47,206 nucleotides of DNA. It comes from JBEOJY01 sp040275305 (GTDB lineage: Bacteria > Pseudomonadota > Alphaproteobacteria > UBA9219). The DNA lies in assembly GCA_040275305.1 (NCBI GenBank), contig JBEOJY010000004.1, positions 1 through 47,206 on the forward strand, read 5' to 3'. The position numbers and the translations under genes are program-made. Of this stretch, positions 1-8,060 are shown piece by piece. The notes under the pieces are model-generated. The model worked only from the letters and a program-made list of their open reading frames with translations. It ran no database searches and was not told the DNA's origin. Position 1 is the stretch's first letter. Each line of letters begins with the position of its first letter.

Positions 1-91
1 CCCCTGCAAAACCTTCCTTTTGCCCAATAAGAACAGAGTTGATCGCGGGTGTGACAGCCCTTGTTGAGAAAAACTTCTCAATTAAAACAAG

Positions 92-196
92 CGTCATGCC
101 CGTCCCCGCCTCCGCGAGGACAGGCTCCGGCGGGCATCCCATTTTCTTTTTCTATAAGCACCAGCGCCTCCAAAAACGTTTTTCAGCAGACTGCTA
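92..196. repeat. Family A repeat, partial copy
   Basis: About 105 bases closely match part of the element at 10649-10854: the GC-rich palindrome beginning GTCATGCCCGTCCCCGCC, then GGCGGGCATCCCATTTTC, a spacer, and a terminus AGCAGACTGCTA. The right terminus is present, including the flanking TA. The sequence to the left differs from the other copy, so this is either a shortened copy or one with a different left arm. Confidence 0.6.
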
Positions 197-228
197 GTGT
201 CGCTCTGGACAACGCTATAGACACGGTA

Positions 229-264
229 GATTGCTTCGCCCCCAAGAGTGCGCTCGCAATGACG
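229..264. repeat. Family D short palindromic repeat
   Basis: Read on the minus strand this begins CGTCATTGCGAGCG and ends GCGAAGCAATC, the layout of a short dispersed repeat very common in alphaproteobacterial and rickettsial intergenic DNA. It lies downstream of the outer-membrane protein gene and may mark or assist the end of that transcript. The family assignment is from memory of the motif and not from a search. Confidence 0.5.
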
Positions 265-325
265 GCGCTGTTTTCGGCGTTCGTCTTTACGCCTCCGACG
301 AGGCTTGGCAGCTACGCTTTAACAA

Positions 326-1162
326 TTAGAAGCGGTAGGCTACGCCTACGAATGTCTTGACTTCGCGCGTTTTACTGTCTGGTTCGTATGAGCCAGAGGT
401 TTGGACGGCGCTCTTGCCATAGCTGAATTCGTTATAACCAGCCACGCCAAATACTTCCGTGCGCGCGGTTACTGCGTAGGAAACCCGGCCTTCGGTCGCC
501 CATGCCGCGCGCTCGGAAAGATCGTAGTCTACGCCGCCCGTGCGCATTTGCGGGGACATGGTCGTGCCGCCCTGTACCGACAGCGAGTAAATCCAGCGCG
601 AAAATGGGGAATACTGAAGCAGCGCGCCAGCCATGATTGAGGTGTGGTCGTAGTGCTCAGTGTACCCATATACGCCTGTCATCTCGCGGAGCCAGTAGTG
701 ATAACCGAATTCCGCGTAGGGTATGACCATCGCCATGCCGCCTAGAGGGAAGGCGTACCCGGCTTTAAAGTTGATGTCATTGATCTGGCTTTTCGTGGTG
801 TTTCTGTATGGCATCCCCGACGGCTGTAGGGAACCGTCATAGTCGGTGTTGCCGAACGCAAATTGCGTGTCGAGGCGGGCATAGACGTTGTTCCAGATCG
901 AGTTCGGGCGCTTGCGCATGAGGAAGCTTACTCCCCCGCCTATCGACGGCATCCAGCCGTTTTCAGTATCCAGCGTTTGCGAGTTCACGGTCTCGCGATA
1001 TTGTAAATGATGGCCGCCCACACGGAATTCAATCGAGTTGTTGGACGCATAGATATCGTTGATGTCGGCACGCGCAGGGGCGCTCCAGCCGCCGATTCCT
1101 ACGGCTGTCATCATAGCAGCCGCAAGCCCAATCTTCTTGATAGACGCATATCGAGCCGACAT
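326..1162 (-). CDS. Predicted outer-membrane beta-barrel protein
   Basis: The 278-residue product has a classical signal peptide: basic start, hydrophobic stretch at about residues 11-26, and an APARA site predicting cleavage after residue 32. The mature part alternates polar and aromatic residues, rich in Tyr and Gly, and ends in Tyr-Arg-Phe. A C-terminal Phe is the usual signal for insertion by the BAM complex. Length suits a barrel of roughly ten to twelve strands. I chose the internal ATG because AAGGAAAG lies just before it and the signal peptide starts there; the frame stays open 20 codons further upstream. It is a single gene with repeats on both sides. The specific function is not recognisable: it could be a porin-like, adhesin-like or structural barrel protein. 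Confidence 0.75.
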   Translation of the reverse strand: MSARYASIKKIGLAAAMMTAVGIGGWSAPARADINDIYASNNSIEFRVGGHHLQYRETVNSQTLDTENGWMPSIGGGVSFLMRKRPNSIWNNVYARLDTQFAFGNTDYDGSLQPSGMPYRNTTKSQINDINFKAGYAFPLGGMAMVIPYAEFGYHYWLREMTGVYGYTEHYDHTSIMAGALLQYSPFSRWIYSLSVQGGTTMSPQMRTGGVDYDLSERAAWATEGRVSYAVTARTEVFGVAGYNEFSYGKSAVQTSGSYEPDSKTREVKTFVGVAYRF

Positions 1163-1617
1163 TTTCTTTCCTTTCTTACCAACCTTTGGGGACAAGTGAG
1201 GGAAAACCCCTAATTCTGGCAAACCGAGGTTTATTAGTCAGCCCCCAAGCGTTTCCTTGGCTTGAGGAAATAAACGGCCCAGAAACAACGTCAATCGCGA
1301 GGAACCTTATTTCTGGCGACGAAGCGATGCAAAGCCTTTAAGCATGTCGCTTGGGACACTGGATTGCCGCGTCGCATCCGGCGGGAAACTCCTCACAATG
1401 ACGTTTACTGTTACTCTATATCTTACTTTGTCTTCAATCACGCTCCGGCCAGTAGGTAGCTTTTACAGTCTTAAGTCACACTCGTAAAGAATTGATAAAC
1501 GCCATTCGACAAATGGTTGTCCATCTTCCGCTCTTGCGTTTTGGCAACAGACGCGATAGGTCCAAACCTTCTTGTGCCGTCCTGCGCGGCTCGCCCTGTT
1601 TTGTTTCGGTGCTTAAG
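1163..1617. other. Intergenic region between divergent genes
   Basis: This 455-base gap separates the leftward barrel-protein gene from the rightward YqaA-like gene, so it should carry the promoters of both. It contains one family D inverted repeat (1289-1403). The frame of the YqaA-like gene stays open upstream to 1492, but that extension does not resemble the family and is treated as non-coding. I see no RNA gene in it. Confidence 0.5.
1289..1403. repeat. Family D inverted-repeat element
   Basis: The left end reads CGTCAATCGCGAGGA, and the right end read on the other strand is CGTCATTGTGAGGA. The two arms face each other about 115 bases apart, and both contain GCGACGAAGCGATG or GCGACGCGGCAATC type sequence. 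This is a paired form of the short repeat at 229-264. It lies in the divergent promoter region and could form a long imperfect hairpin in RNA. Confidence 0.5.
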
Positions 1618-2199
1618 ATGTCCGTTATGCGTCCTCTCTATGACTGGTGTCTGAAGCAGGCGGAGAAGCCTTACGCAACATGGATTCTGTTCACGATCTC
1701 GTTTCTGGAGGCCAGCGTATTTCCTATTCCTCCAGATGTCATGCTGGCTCCCATGGTTCTGGCACGGCGCGACAAGGCTTATTTGCTCGCTTTCGTCACG
1801 ACGGCGGGGTCCATCGTCGGCGGGCTTTTGGGCTACGCCATCGGGGCGCTGGCCATGGCGACTTTGGGACAGTGGATCGTCGAAACTTATCACCTTCAGC
1901 ATGCTTTCGAGAGTTTCAACGAGGGATTTAACAAGTGGGGCGCGGGCATCATTCTGGTCAAAGGGCTAACGCCCATCCCGTTCAAGCTTGTTACCATCGC
2001 AAGCGGAGTCGCGCATTTCCCGCTGGTTCCTTTCGTGCTCGCATGCGCAGCCACACGCGCGGCGCGGTTTTACGGCGTGGCTTGGGTTCTGCGGCGCTAT
2101 GGCGAGACGGCACGCGCCTTTCTTGAACGTTACCTTGATTGGATTTTCCTTGGCTTGCTGGCGGTCATTGTTCTGGGATTCTGGCTAGTTTTGCGGTAA
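1618..2199 (+). CDS. yqaA: YqaA/DedA-like (SNARE-associated) inner-membrane protein
   Basis: The product of 193 residues is a small polytopic membrane protein. The N-terminal half has the family pattern FLEASVFPIPPD followed by a long Gly-rich membrane segment, and the second half has GLTPIPFK followed by a membrane segment and an Arg-rich turn. The paired F/I-P-x-P re-entrant motifs are typical of the DedA/YqaA superfamily, whose members are linked to membrane homeostasis and, in some cases, to flipping of lipid carriers. Four to five membrane helices can be drawn. I start at the ATG before SVMRPLYDW, which matches the usual YqaA N terminus; no strong ribosome binding site precedes it, and an ATG three codons later is possible. 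The substrate is unknown. Confidence 0.75.
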   Translation: MSVMRPLYDWCLKQAEKPYATWILFTISFLEASVFPIPPDVMLAPMVLARRDKAYLLAFVTTAGSIVGGLLGYAIGALAMATLGQWIVETYHLQHAFESFNEGFNKWGAGIILVKGLTPIPFKLVTIASGVAHFPLVPFVLACAATRAARFYGVAWVLRRYGETARAFLERYLDWIFLGLLAVIVLGFWLVLR

Positions 2200-2229
2200 A
2201 CAGCGGCTTTATCCCTTGAAAGGCTAGAC

Positions 2230-2700
2230 ATGCCCCGACAGGCTTCTTCGTCCCATTCGCTCACTCAACTTGGGCGCAAGGTCGCCGTTCCCTCTTCGCC
2301 GGAGGATGCCGTGTTGGAGACGGTCGCGAAGCCTCATGCCGCGTATGATTACGTGGTGCGCCTGACCTGCCCCGAATTCACAAGCCTTTGCCCCATCACA
2401 GGACAGCCAGATTTCGCGCATATCGTCATTGACTATGTGCCGCGCGCGAAGCTTGTCGAAAGCAAGTCGCTTAAATTGTTTCTTCAGTCCTTCCGCAATC
2501 ACGGCGCTTTCCATGAAGCTTGCACCGTCGATATCGGCGACCGTTTGATCGCAGCGCTTTCCCCTCAATGGATTAGGGTTTGCGGGTACTGGTTCCCGCG
2601 TGGAGGCATTCCCATCGACGTGTTTTTTCAGAAGGGAAAGCTTCCGTCCGGCGTTTATGTCCCCGAACCCGGCGTTTCGCCCTATCGCGGGAGAGGGTAG
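2230..2700 (+). CDS. queF: NADPH-dependent 7-cyano-7-deazaguanine reductase QueF
   Basis: QueF reduces the nitrile preQ0 to the amine preQ1, a step in making queuosine for the wobble base of tRNAs with GUN anticodons. The 156 residues match the short, Bacillus-type single-domain form. The catalytic Cys54 lies in SLCPITGQPDF, with Asp61 beside it; the substrate motif ESKSLK follows at 77-82, and His95-Glu96 sit in HGAFHEA. These correspond to Cys55, Asp62, His96 and Glu97 of the Bacillus enzyme. A good ribosome binding site (AAAGG) lies about seven bases before the ATG. The gene follows the YqaA-like gene by 30 bases and may share its transcript. A family B repeat begins 40 bases after the stop codon. 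Confidence 0.93.
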   Translation: MPRQASSSHSLTQLGRKVAVPSSPEDAVLETVAKPHAAYDYVVRLTCPEFTSLCPITGQPDFAHIVIDYVPRAKLVESKSLKLFLQSFRNHGAFHEACTVDIGDRLIAALSPQWIRVCGYWFPRGGIPIDVFFQKGKLPSGVYVPEPGVSPYRGRG

Positions 2701-2739
2701 ACGGTATCCGCCCGTTTCGGTTGCGTGGTTTTGTCCGGC

Positions 2740-2869
2740 TATACCTCTTACAGCGCAAGAGTCGGCAAACATTGACGCAAGACCGTATGGATCCCCCCCC
2801 CTTGCGGGGAGGGAATTAGATTGCGTTAGCGTTTTGGCTACTCCAAACTCTTGAACTGTTATTTATATA
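2740..2869. repeat. Family B inverted-repeat element, first of a tandem pair
   Basis: The left terminus begins TATACCTCTTACAGCGCAAG and continues AGTCGGCAAACATTG; the right terminus read on the other strand begins TATAAATAACAGTTCAAGAG and continues TTTGGAGTAGCC. Both resemble the TATACCCATCGCACATCAAG consensus seen elsewhere in the window. The middle holds a C-rich then G-rich tract around a GGGGAGGGAATTAGATTGCG segment. It shares its TATA end with the next copy, so the two elements abut. Confidence 0.5.
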
Positions 2870-2997
2870 CCAATCGCACTTGAAGAGTTGGCAAAACAAT
2901 GAAGAAGGCGCGGCGCAGTCCCCTCCCCCTCGTTGGGAGGGAATCAGGCTACGCTTTCTTCAGAATTGTTCCCAACTTTTTAAGCGCGATGACTATA
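2866..2997. repeat. Family B inverted-repeat element, second of a tandem pair
   Basis: The left terminus is TATACCAATCGCACTTGAAG followed by AGTTGGCAAAACAATGAAG. The right terminus on the other strand is TATAGTCATCGCGCTTAAAA followed by AGTTGGGAACAATTCTGAAG. These make imperfect terminal inverted repeats of nearly 40 bases around a CCCCTCCCCCTCGTTGGGAG core. It ends only 25 bases before the start of the next gene, whose promoter must therefore lie in or before the repeat. Confidence 0.6.
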
Positions 2998-3022
2998 GCA
3001 ATCTCTTTCGCATAGAGGATTT

Positions 3023-4207
3023 ATGGGTACTGGCTACGCCACAGTTCCGGACCTTCTCCCTACGCTGCCGCCTGTTATTCAGGCTCTTCCCAAGCTTTCT
3101 AAAATCGGCGCGGTCAAGCCCCCCAAGAAGAAGGACCGCCTTCAGCCGCGCGGCGTATTTATTTCAGATATACATTTTGGTTCGCCCGTTGAACTCGCTT
3201 CAAATCTGGCCGCCTTTTTGGGCAATATCAGAAAACCAAAATTCCTGATTCTTGCCGGGGATATCTTTGATTTCTGGAGTTTCGGCAAAAAGCTTCTTTT
3301 CGAGCGCCCAGTTTTTTCACAGGCTGAATTTCTTGTCTTGCAACAAATCTCCCTTTTCGATCTTAAAGGCACGCAAGTCGTTTACATCCCGGGCAATCAC
3401 GATTCGATATTCCGCACATTCGCGCATTATATGGCCGGTCGCGCTCCCAAGATATATGGGCGCAATCTTCGCATTCTCCGCGAAGCTGTTTATGAAACCG
3501 CCGATCACAGGCGCTTTCTTGTCTTGCACGGCGACGAGTTCGATCCCGTCGTCACAAAGCGACAAAAGTTAAGCCAGGCGGCGGCCAAAATCTTCGACTG
3601 GATGATTTATGCGGGGGCAAGGTGGGATATGCTCCAGCGCAGCAATGCGACCGTAGCGGCGACTTCAAGTTATTTGCGCTTGCCAACAGCCGGGCAGACT
3701 CTTAAAGGGATCAAGGCTCGCTTCGATAGAGCCACCCGCACGCAGGAATATCAGCGCAAGCAGATCGAGCGGCTCTTTGCTTATAATGCCGCAGTTTTTG
3801 CGCACAGGCTTACGCTACCTGCCAATACGCCTGCGCCGCCCTATCTTGATGGCATTATAGGTGGCCATACGCATTGCGTTGGCCTGTGGAGCGCCGTATC
3901 TCCAACCGATACCGAAACAGGGCTTCGCATGGGGCCGCAGAAAGTTTTCGTGTATGACTTGGGCCACTGGACGGGGCCTTACGAAGATGGGCAGAGTCCG
4001 CCATCCTGCACGGCCTTGATTGAACACATGCATGGGGGGTTGGAGCTTATGCGATGGTCTGCTTCTTCGACAATCGTTCCTGTGAACGCCGTTGAACAGC
4101 CGCTTGACGCGCTCTTATCGCCCGCCACTTCCGGCAACTCCTTTGTTTCATTGCGGCAGCGCGTTGCGAAGTCGGTTACCCGTCTTCTTCGTCTATCGCC
4201 TGCGTAA
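3023..4207 (+). CDS. LpxH-like metallophosphoesterase
   Basis: The 394-residue product carries the full set of calcineurin-like metal motifs: SDIHFG (Asp49, His51), GDIFDFW (Asp80), GNHD (Asn125, His126), LHGDEFD (His169) and GGHTH (His282, His284). The order and the DIFDFW variant match the UDP-2,3-diacylglucosamine diphosphatase group, which makes lipid X for lipid A. It is longer than classic LpxH (about 240 residues), with an extra N-terminal 40 residues, an insert between the last two motifs, and a C-terminal tail of about 90. Many alphaproteobacteria use LpxI for that reaction, so the true substrate could be another pyrophosphate or phosphodiester. AGAGGAT precedes the ATG. The 3' end overlaps the convergent msrB gene by 32 bases. 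Confidence 0.72.
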   Translation: MGTGYATVPDLLPTLPPVIQALPKLSKIGAVKPPKKKDRLQPRGVFISDIHFGSPVELASNLAAFLGNIRKPKFLILAGDIFDFWSFGKKLLFERPVFSQAEFLVLQQISLFDLKGTQVVYIPGNHDSIFRTFAHYMAGRAPKIYGRNLRILREAVYETADHRRFLVLHGDEFDPVVTKRQKLSQAAAKIFDWMIYAGARWDMLQRSNATVAATSSYLRLPTAGQTLKGIKARFDRATRTQEYQRKQIERLFAYNAAVFAHRLTLPANTPAPPYLDGIIGGHTHCVGLWSAVSPTDTETGLRMGPQKVFVYDLGHWTGPYEDGQSPPSCTALIEHMHGGLELMRWSASSTIVPVNAVEQPLDALLSPATSGNSFVSLRQRVAKSVTRLLRLSPA

Positions 4208-4619
4208 CGTCATCGGGCACAAAGCGCAGCGCCGCGCCGTTCGCGCAATAGCGCAGTCCCGTGGGGGCGGGTCCGTCACGAAAAACATGGCCAATATGCC
4301 CATCGCAGCGCATGCAATGAAATTCCGTGCGCGGCATCGAAAGTTTATAATCAGTTTGCGTTTCGACATGCCGCTTGTGGGAATCGTTGAAGCTAGGCCA
4401 ACCGCAGGCGCTTTCGAATTTCGCCGCCGCCGTGAACAGCTCCAGCCCGCATCCAGCGCAGACATATTTCCCTGACCTTTTTTCATTCAATAGCTGGCTG
4501 CTGAACGGCTTTTCTGTCGCTTCACGGCGCAGCACTGCGAACTGCTCCGGCGTTAACTCTCTTTGCCAGTCCGCGTTGCTTTTTACCATTTTCTCAATCT
4601 GTTTCTTATGGGATTCCAT
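4176..4619 (-). CDS. msrB: Peptide-methionine (R)-S-oxide reductase MsrB
   Basis: MsrB reduces the R form of methionine sulfoxide in proteins, repairing oxidative damage. The 147 residues contain the two zinc-binding pairs CAGC (Cys54, Cys57) and CMRC (Cys102, Cys105), the conserved GWPSF, the HVFRDGP segment, and the catalytic Cys125 in GLRYCANGAALRF. In many relatives this last motif reads RYCINSAALRF, so the Asn-Gly-Ala variant is mild. There is no signal peptide, so the enzyme should be cytoplasmic. I chose the ATG before ESHKKQIEKM because CAGGTAAC lies at the right spacing; an open extension of 16 codons upstream lacks support. It is a single gene, tail to tail with the metallophosphoesterase and divergent from the lipoprotein gene. 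Confidence 0.93.
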   Translation of the reverse strand: MESHKKQIEKMVKSNADWQRELTPEQFAVLRREATEKPFSSQLLNEKRSGKYVCAGCGLELFTAAAKFESACGWPSFNDSHKRHVETQTDYKLSMPRTEFHCMRCDGHIGHVFRDGPAPTGLRYCANGAALRFVPDDVTQAIDEEDG

Positions 4620-4683
4620 GTAGTTACCTGTGGCGTCCGTATCCATATTTTTTGCGCTTCTGCGCACAAAATACGTGAAAATA

Positions 4684-4712
4684 TTGCTTATTGCCCATTA
4701 TTTTCATATATT
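4684..4712 (+). promoter_or_regulatory. Possible sigma-70 promoter of the lipoprotein gene
   Basis: TTGCTT and TATATT are 17 bases apart in an AT-rich stretch, and the proposed start of the lipoprotein gene lies about 44 bases downstream of the -10 box. The -10 matches the consensus at five of six positions, but the -35 is weak. Confidence 0.35.
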
Positions 4713-4755
4713 GTTGGCGTTGTTTTACTGCAATTTTTATATTGGGATCCGTATT

Positions 4756-5460
4756 ATGAAACGCAAGATTGTTGCAGCGCTTTTTTCCGTTTGCGCCCTT
4801 TTCGGGTGTTCGAAGTCACATGTACCGACCCCCCATGACATTGCCAAGCTTAGTTTGGAGGGCATGAGCTGCCAAAACAGCGACTATGTTTCCCGGCTTC
4901 TTCTTACGCGACTTGCGGGGCCAGACGGCCGCGACACCGCTTATCATCAGATGCCGGATGCCAAAGATGCTGCCAATAAAGTCGCCACAATTTTCGATCG
5001 CTTGCCAACGCATGTCAGCGCCCTGCGCGACATCGCAGTTTCCGTTCAGAAGGGCGACCAAACCGGAGCCACCTCCGCTTGCAGGCGTTACCAAGACGCG
5101 GGGGGGAGTTGCGACTACGGCTATGCCTTTGAGCGTATGTCTCAAAATGATGGCGCTTTAGCCGGTTCCATCGTTTATTACTTTGATAACAGATTGATTT
5201 CTAACGTTACTAATTTCTCCAAGCGGGCTGCGGAGCGCGCAAAACTGTTCGCGGATGCGAACGCTGGGAAGCCTACGACCCTTAATATGGCGTTTGACAT
5301 TGCGGGCGATTTTGTCGCCGACGGTCAACAGTCTCGCGCAACGGCTGAGCTGCCTGTTTCCAGTGTCCCTGTTATGGATGATGTCACACTTGTGCATGAA
5401 GCCACTCGTGACCGCCCCAGTTACTTAAAGCCTGCCGCCTCAGCGCTAGACCATGATTAA
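4756..5460 (+). CDS. Lipoprotein of unknown function
   Basis: The 234-residue product starts with a short basic-hydrophobic signal peptide ending in the lipobox ALFGC, so Cys18 should be lipidated. Ser at +2 favours the outer membrane over inner-membrane retention, as known from enterobacteria. The mature part is hydrophilic, mostly helical in look, with four more cysteines (in MSCQNS, SACRRYQ and GSCDYGY) that could form disulfides. No known domain is recognised. I start at the ATG that opens the signal peptide; the upstream in-frame extension is AT-rich and reads like promoter DNA. It lies divergent from msrB and upstream of another unknown gene, 103 bases away. Confidence 0.65.
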   Translation: MKRKIVAALFSVCALFGCSKSHVPTPHDIAKLSLEGMSCQNSDYVSRLLLTRLAGPDGRDTAYHQMPDAKDAANKVATIFDRLPTHVSALRDIAVSVQKGDQTGATSACRRYQDAGGSCDYGYAFERMSQNDGALAGSIVYYFDNRLISNVTNFSKRAAERAKLFADANAGKPTTLNMAFDIAGDFVADGQQSRATAELPVSSVPVMDDVTLVHEATRDRPSYLKPAASALDHD

Positions 5461-5563
5461 GAACCACTTTGCGCTCCGCAGCCTGGATTCTTTGAGCATT
5501 CTTTAACGATTTTCCGCGTAAAACTGGTCTTTCCGTATCGTTCCGGTGAGGCTTTGTTTCCCT

Positions 5564-6685
5564 ATGGCACACGAATTCCTTAAACCCATGCTTGATGTGG
5601 GTTCGCCGCGAGTCTTCAATGTCAATGTGATGTCAAAGCGGCTTGTGGCGAAAGATCCCGCCGCCCAATTGTTTTTCCAGAACAAGCCGCTTAACAATCT
5701 TGTTCTTATCAAGGATATGGTTCCTGAATCCGAAGCGGGCGGCGCCACAACTTCCATCGGGACCAAGCTTTATATCCCGTTTAACGAGAACGACATTTAT
5801 GAAGGCGGTCGCACAATTTTTTTTCACGACCGTCATCTGGAAGCGGCGTTGAAGTCCCACTTTGGAGAAACCGCGTTGGGCAAGGATACCTTGCCCGCCG
5901 ATCTTCGCGTAATCGGGCTTCTCGACAAGCTGCCATCGCTTGATCCCTTTCTGCTGAAGGACGTTTTCCTGAACGCAGGCCTTTCCGTGAACGATGCCTA
6001 TTTCGAGGTCAGCCAAGAAATCTGGCGCGAAATCGAGTCGTTCATTCTTCAACGTCTGGAACCCCTGGCGAACGCCGCGTTCCCAGAAGCCATGTCATCA
6101 GACGATGTCGCACGGCAGCTGGTCGAAAAAATTTGGGAAGCTCGCGATCTTGTCGCCTTGCAGCCCTTGATTCAGGCGTTCCGGCTACCCCCCGGCGAAG
6201 AACTTGAGATTTTTTCGTCATGGAAGGGCATTAACTTCTACGCATTCCAGTATCAGCGCGCGAAACCCCAGATGGGAGAGTTGATGATCTGGCTGCGCGA
6301 TTTGAAGATTCCCTTTGCCGCCGTTTCCGCCTCGGACCGCGCGGAAGTTAAGGAAAATCTTGAGTGGGCGAAGACACAACTCCGCAACGAATGGCAGAAA
6401 GCGGAAGTAATTTTGCAGGAATATCAGGTCAGCTATGATCGCATGTTTAAACAAAAGATAAGCTCCGTTGAATTTCTGACTTTTCTTAAGAAAAGCCGCA
6501 ACGCTTACTGGGACCTCGGCAACAGTCTTGGCAAGGCTGGGCATGCGACCTATTGCTGGAACGCGATGACTAATCGATATAAGGAGCGCAAGCTGGGGTG
6601 GGAGCAAATGCGCGAGGTGCTCAAGCTGCTTGCCAAGATTTTCCAGATACCCAAGAAGTCAACCACCGCCGTGAGTTGGTCGTAA
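5564..6685 (+). CDS. Hypothetical protein of 373 residues
   Basis: I do not recognise this protein. It is a soluble, mixed helical and strand protein without signal peptide or membrane segment. An N-terminal part (about 1-110) includes a strand-rich region with the pattern TKLYIPFNENDIYEGGRTI, and the later part (about 200-360) is helical and rich in Trp, Lys and Glu, with coiled-coil-like stretches around residues 250-300. The frame is long, uses codons like its neighbours, and has GGTGAGG about 12 bases before the ATG, so it is very likely real. It precedes a convergent cluster of response-regulator genes; that closeness suggests, but does not show, a link to signalling. Confidence 0.65.
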   Translation: MAHEFLKPMLDVGSPRVFNVNVMSKRLVAKDPAAQLFFQNKPLNNLVLIKDMVPESEAGGATTSIGTKLYIPFNENDIYEGGRTIFFHDRHLEAALKSHFGETALGKDTLPADLRVIGLLDKLPSLDPFLLKDVFLNAGLSVNDAYFEVSQEIWREIESFILQRLEPLANAAFPEAMSSDDVARQLVEKIWEARDLVALQPLIQAFRLPPGEELEIFSSWKGINFYAFQYQRAKPQMGELMIWLRDLKIPFAAVSASDRAEVKENLEWAKTQLRNEWQKAEVILQEYQVSYDRMFKQKISSVEFLTFLKKSRNAYWDLGNSLGKAGHATYCWNAMTNRYKERKLGWEQMREVLKLLAKIFQIPKKSTTAVSWS

Positions 6686-6804
6686 TTTGGGCGCGCCATC
6701 GGAGTCTTTGACCGCAGGCTCTACAGTCATGTTTTTTGCTTACACAGAAGATTGGGAAGAGAGGAACCTCCGCCACGACGCGCCGAAACGACGAGTGAAT
6801 CCGC

Positions 6805-7983
6805 TTATCTTGCCTCGGTGTGGTGGGATGACGGCATAGGCTCGTAACCCGGAAGCCCCAGACGTTTCAGGCAACGCGTCACGACCTCAGCTGGCGTGAA
6901 CGGCTTTGCGAAACAATCGTCCACGTTTGGCCATAGCGCCCGCATTTCCTCTTTGTCCGCGAGCGGACCGACAAGCACGACGCATTTTGGCGTTTTAGCG
7001 CCACACATCGCCTTCAACGCCTTTTCCGGCGCGGCTGGGTCAAGCCCTGCCATCTTCCAATCCACAATGACCATGTCTGGGCTGTCTTTGCTGACGATTT
7101 CTGGAATCGCGTCGCTGGATCTCGCCTGTAGCACCCTTACGCCAAGGCTGCGGAACTTGACCGCCAGCAAATCGTTGATGGTTTCGTCATCATCCGCGAT
7201 CAGCACTGTTGTATCGGTATGCAGCAACAGCGCGCGCGCATAGCCGGGGAATGTCGCGGCATCAATTGGTTTGATGACATACCCTACGGCGCCCGCCCGC
7301 ATCGCCTGCACAACGTCTACGCCGCGACGGTACACAGTTAGCATGACGATTGGCGTGTGGCGGAACTCCTCGTCCTGCTGCATGGCGCGTAGATAGGCCA
7401 TTCCGTTGGCAACGGGCAAATCGATGTCAAGCAAGACAAGATCCGGTCGGTGTTGGCGCGTTAGATCGGTTCCCATTTCAACATGCGGCGCAACTACAAC
7501 TTTCGCGTCGTGTTCGAGCAGCTTTTTTACAAAATCCTGAATGGCTGGATCATCGTCGATCAACAGCACCGTTTTGCTCCGCAGCAAATCTGGTGACATT
7601 TCAGTCTGTATTGGTAGAGCATTGGCGATTGCTGATTTACGCACGGGCTGGCGGCTTGAGCTTTGCAGAAACTGCACAGCGTGGCAGCTTTGCAGCAAGG
7701 CTTGCGCAAATGGCAAGATATCCTTTTCCGCCAGCTTGGCTTCCAGCGCCGCTTCCAGCGCGAAGCCTGCTTCGCTGATGGATGGAAAGCCGTAAGTCGC
7801 TCCCGACCCAGCGAGCTGGTGAGCTTCCTTGCGCAACGCGTTGCGATCTGCGTTCGCTAGAGGGCCGCTTTCAATCTTCTCTATCAACGTCGAGAGCAAC
7901 AATTCGCGCGTTTGCAGGCGTTCCAGATATTTCTGGATCATCGGCGCCAACATGTGATCCAGCACCGTCTTTGCGTCCTTCAT
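6805..7983 (-). CDS. Hpt-REC-REC phosphorelay protein
   Basis: The 392-residue protein has three signalling domains. An N-terminal Hpt domain (about 1-110) carries the phosphorylatable His55 in KEAHQLAGSGATYGF. The first receiver (about 136-255) is complete: acidic IDDD, phosphoacceptor Asp186 in VLLDIDLP, Thr216, and Lys238 in IKP. The second receiver (about 258-375) keeps its acidic pocket and Asp308, with Lys360 in AKP, but the switch Thr/Ser in strand four is replaced (LVGP). There is no DNA-binding or enzymatic output domain, so it should pass phosphate or bind a partner. It is the last gene of a three-gene leftward cluster, with 77 bases before it. No histidine kinase is encoded nearby; the donor must lie elsewhere. 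Confidence 0.88.
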   Translation of the reverse strand: MKDAKTVLDHMLAPMIQKYLERLQTRELLLSTLIEKIESGPLANADRNALRKEAHQLAGSGATYGFPSISEAGFALEAALEAKLAEKDILPFAQALLQSCHAVQFLQSSSRQPVRKSAIANALPIQTEMSPDLLRSKTVLLIDDDPAIQDFVKKLLEHDAKVVVAPHVEMGTDLTRQHRPDLVLLDIDLPVANGMAYLRAMQQDEEFRHTPIVMLTVYRRGVDVVQAMRAGAVGYVIKPIDAATFPGYARALLLHTDTTVLIADDDETINDLLAVKFRSLGVRVLQARSSDAIPEIVSKDSPDMVIVDWKMAGLDPAAPEKALKAMCGAKTPKCVVLVGPLADKEEMRALWPNVDDCFAKPFTPAEVVTRCLKRLGLPGYEPMPSSHHTEAR

Positions 7984-8060
7984 ATTACCCTCGCCAAACC
8001 GCAGGTTTCGTTTCTATCAGGCGTACTGTTGCTTTATTCTGTCTCGCGTTTTGTCCCCTG

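Larger units (their letters stand above)
1..325. other. Non-coding left edge with repeat remnants
   Basis: This stretch lies downstream of the outer-membrane protein gene. I see no convincing gene: the open frames here have no ribosome binding site and are made of repeat sequence. It holds a copy of the GC-rich repeat called family A here, and a short CGTCATTGCGAGCG-type palindrome called family D, both listed separately. Bases 1-90 hold nothing I can name. Confidence 0.6.

Noticed and set aside
61..360. 99-codon rightward open frame at the left edge
   Set aside because: It is made of family A and D repeat sequence, has no ribosome binding site, and overlaps the end of the barrel-protein gene on the other strand.
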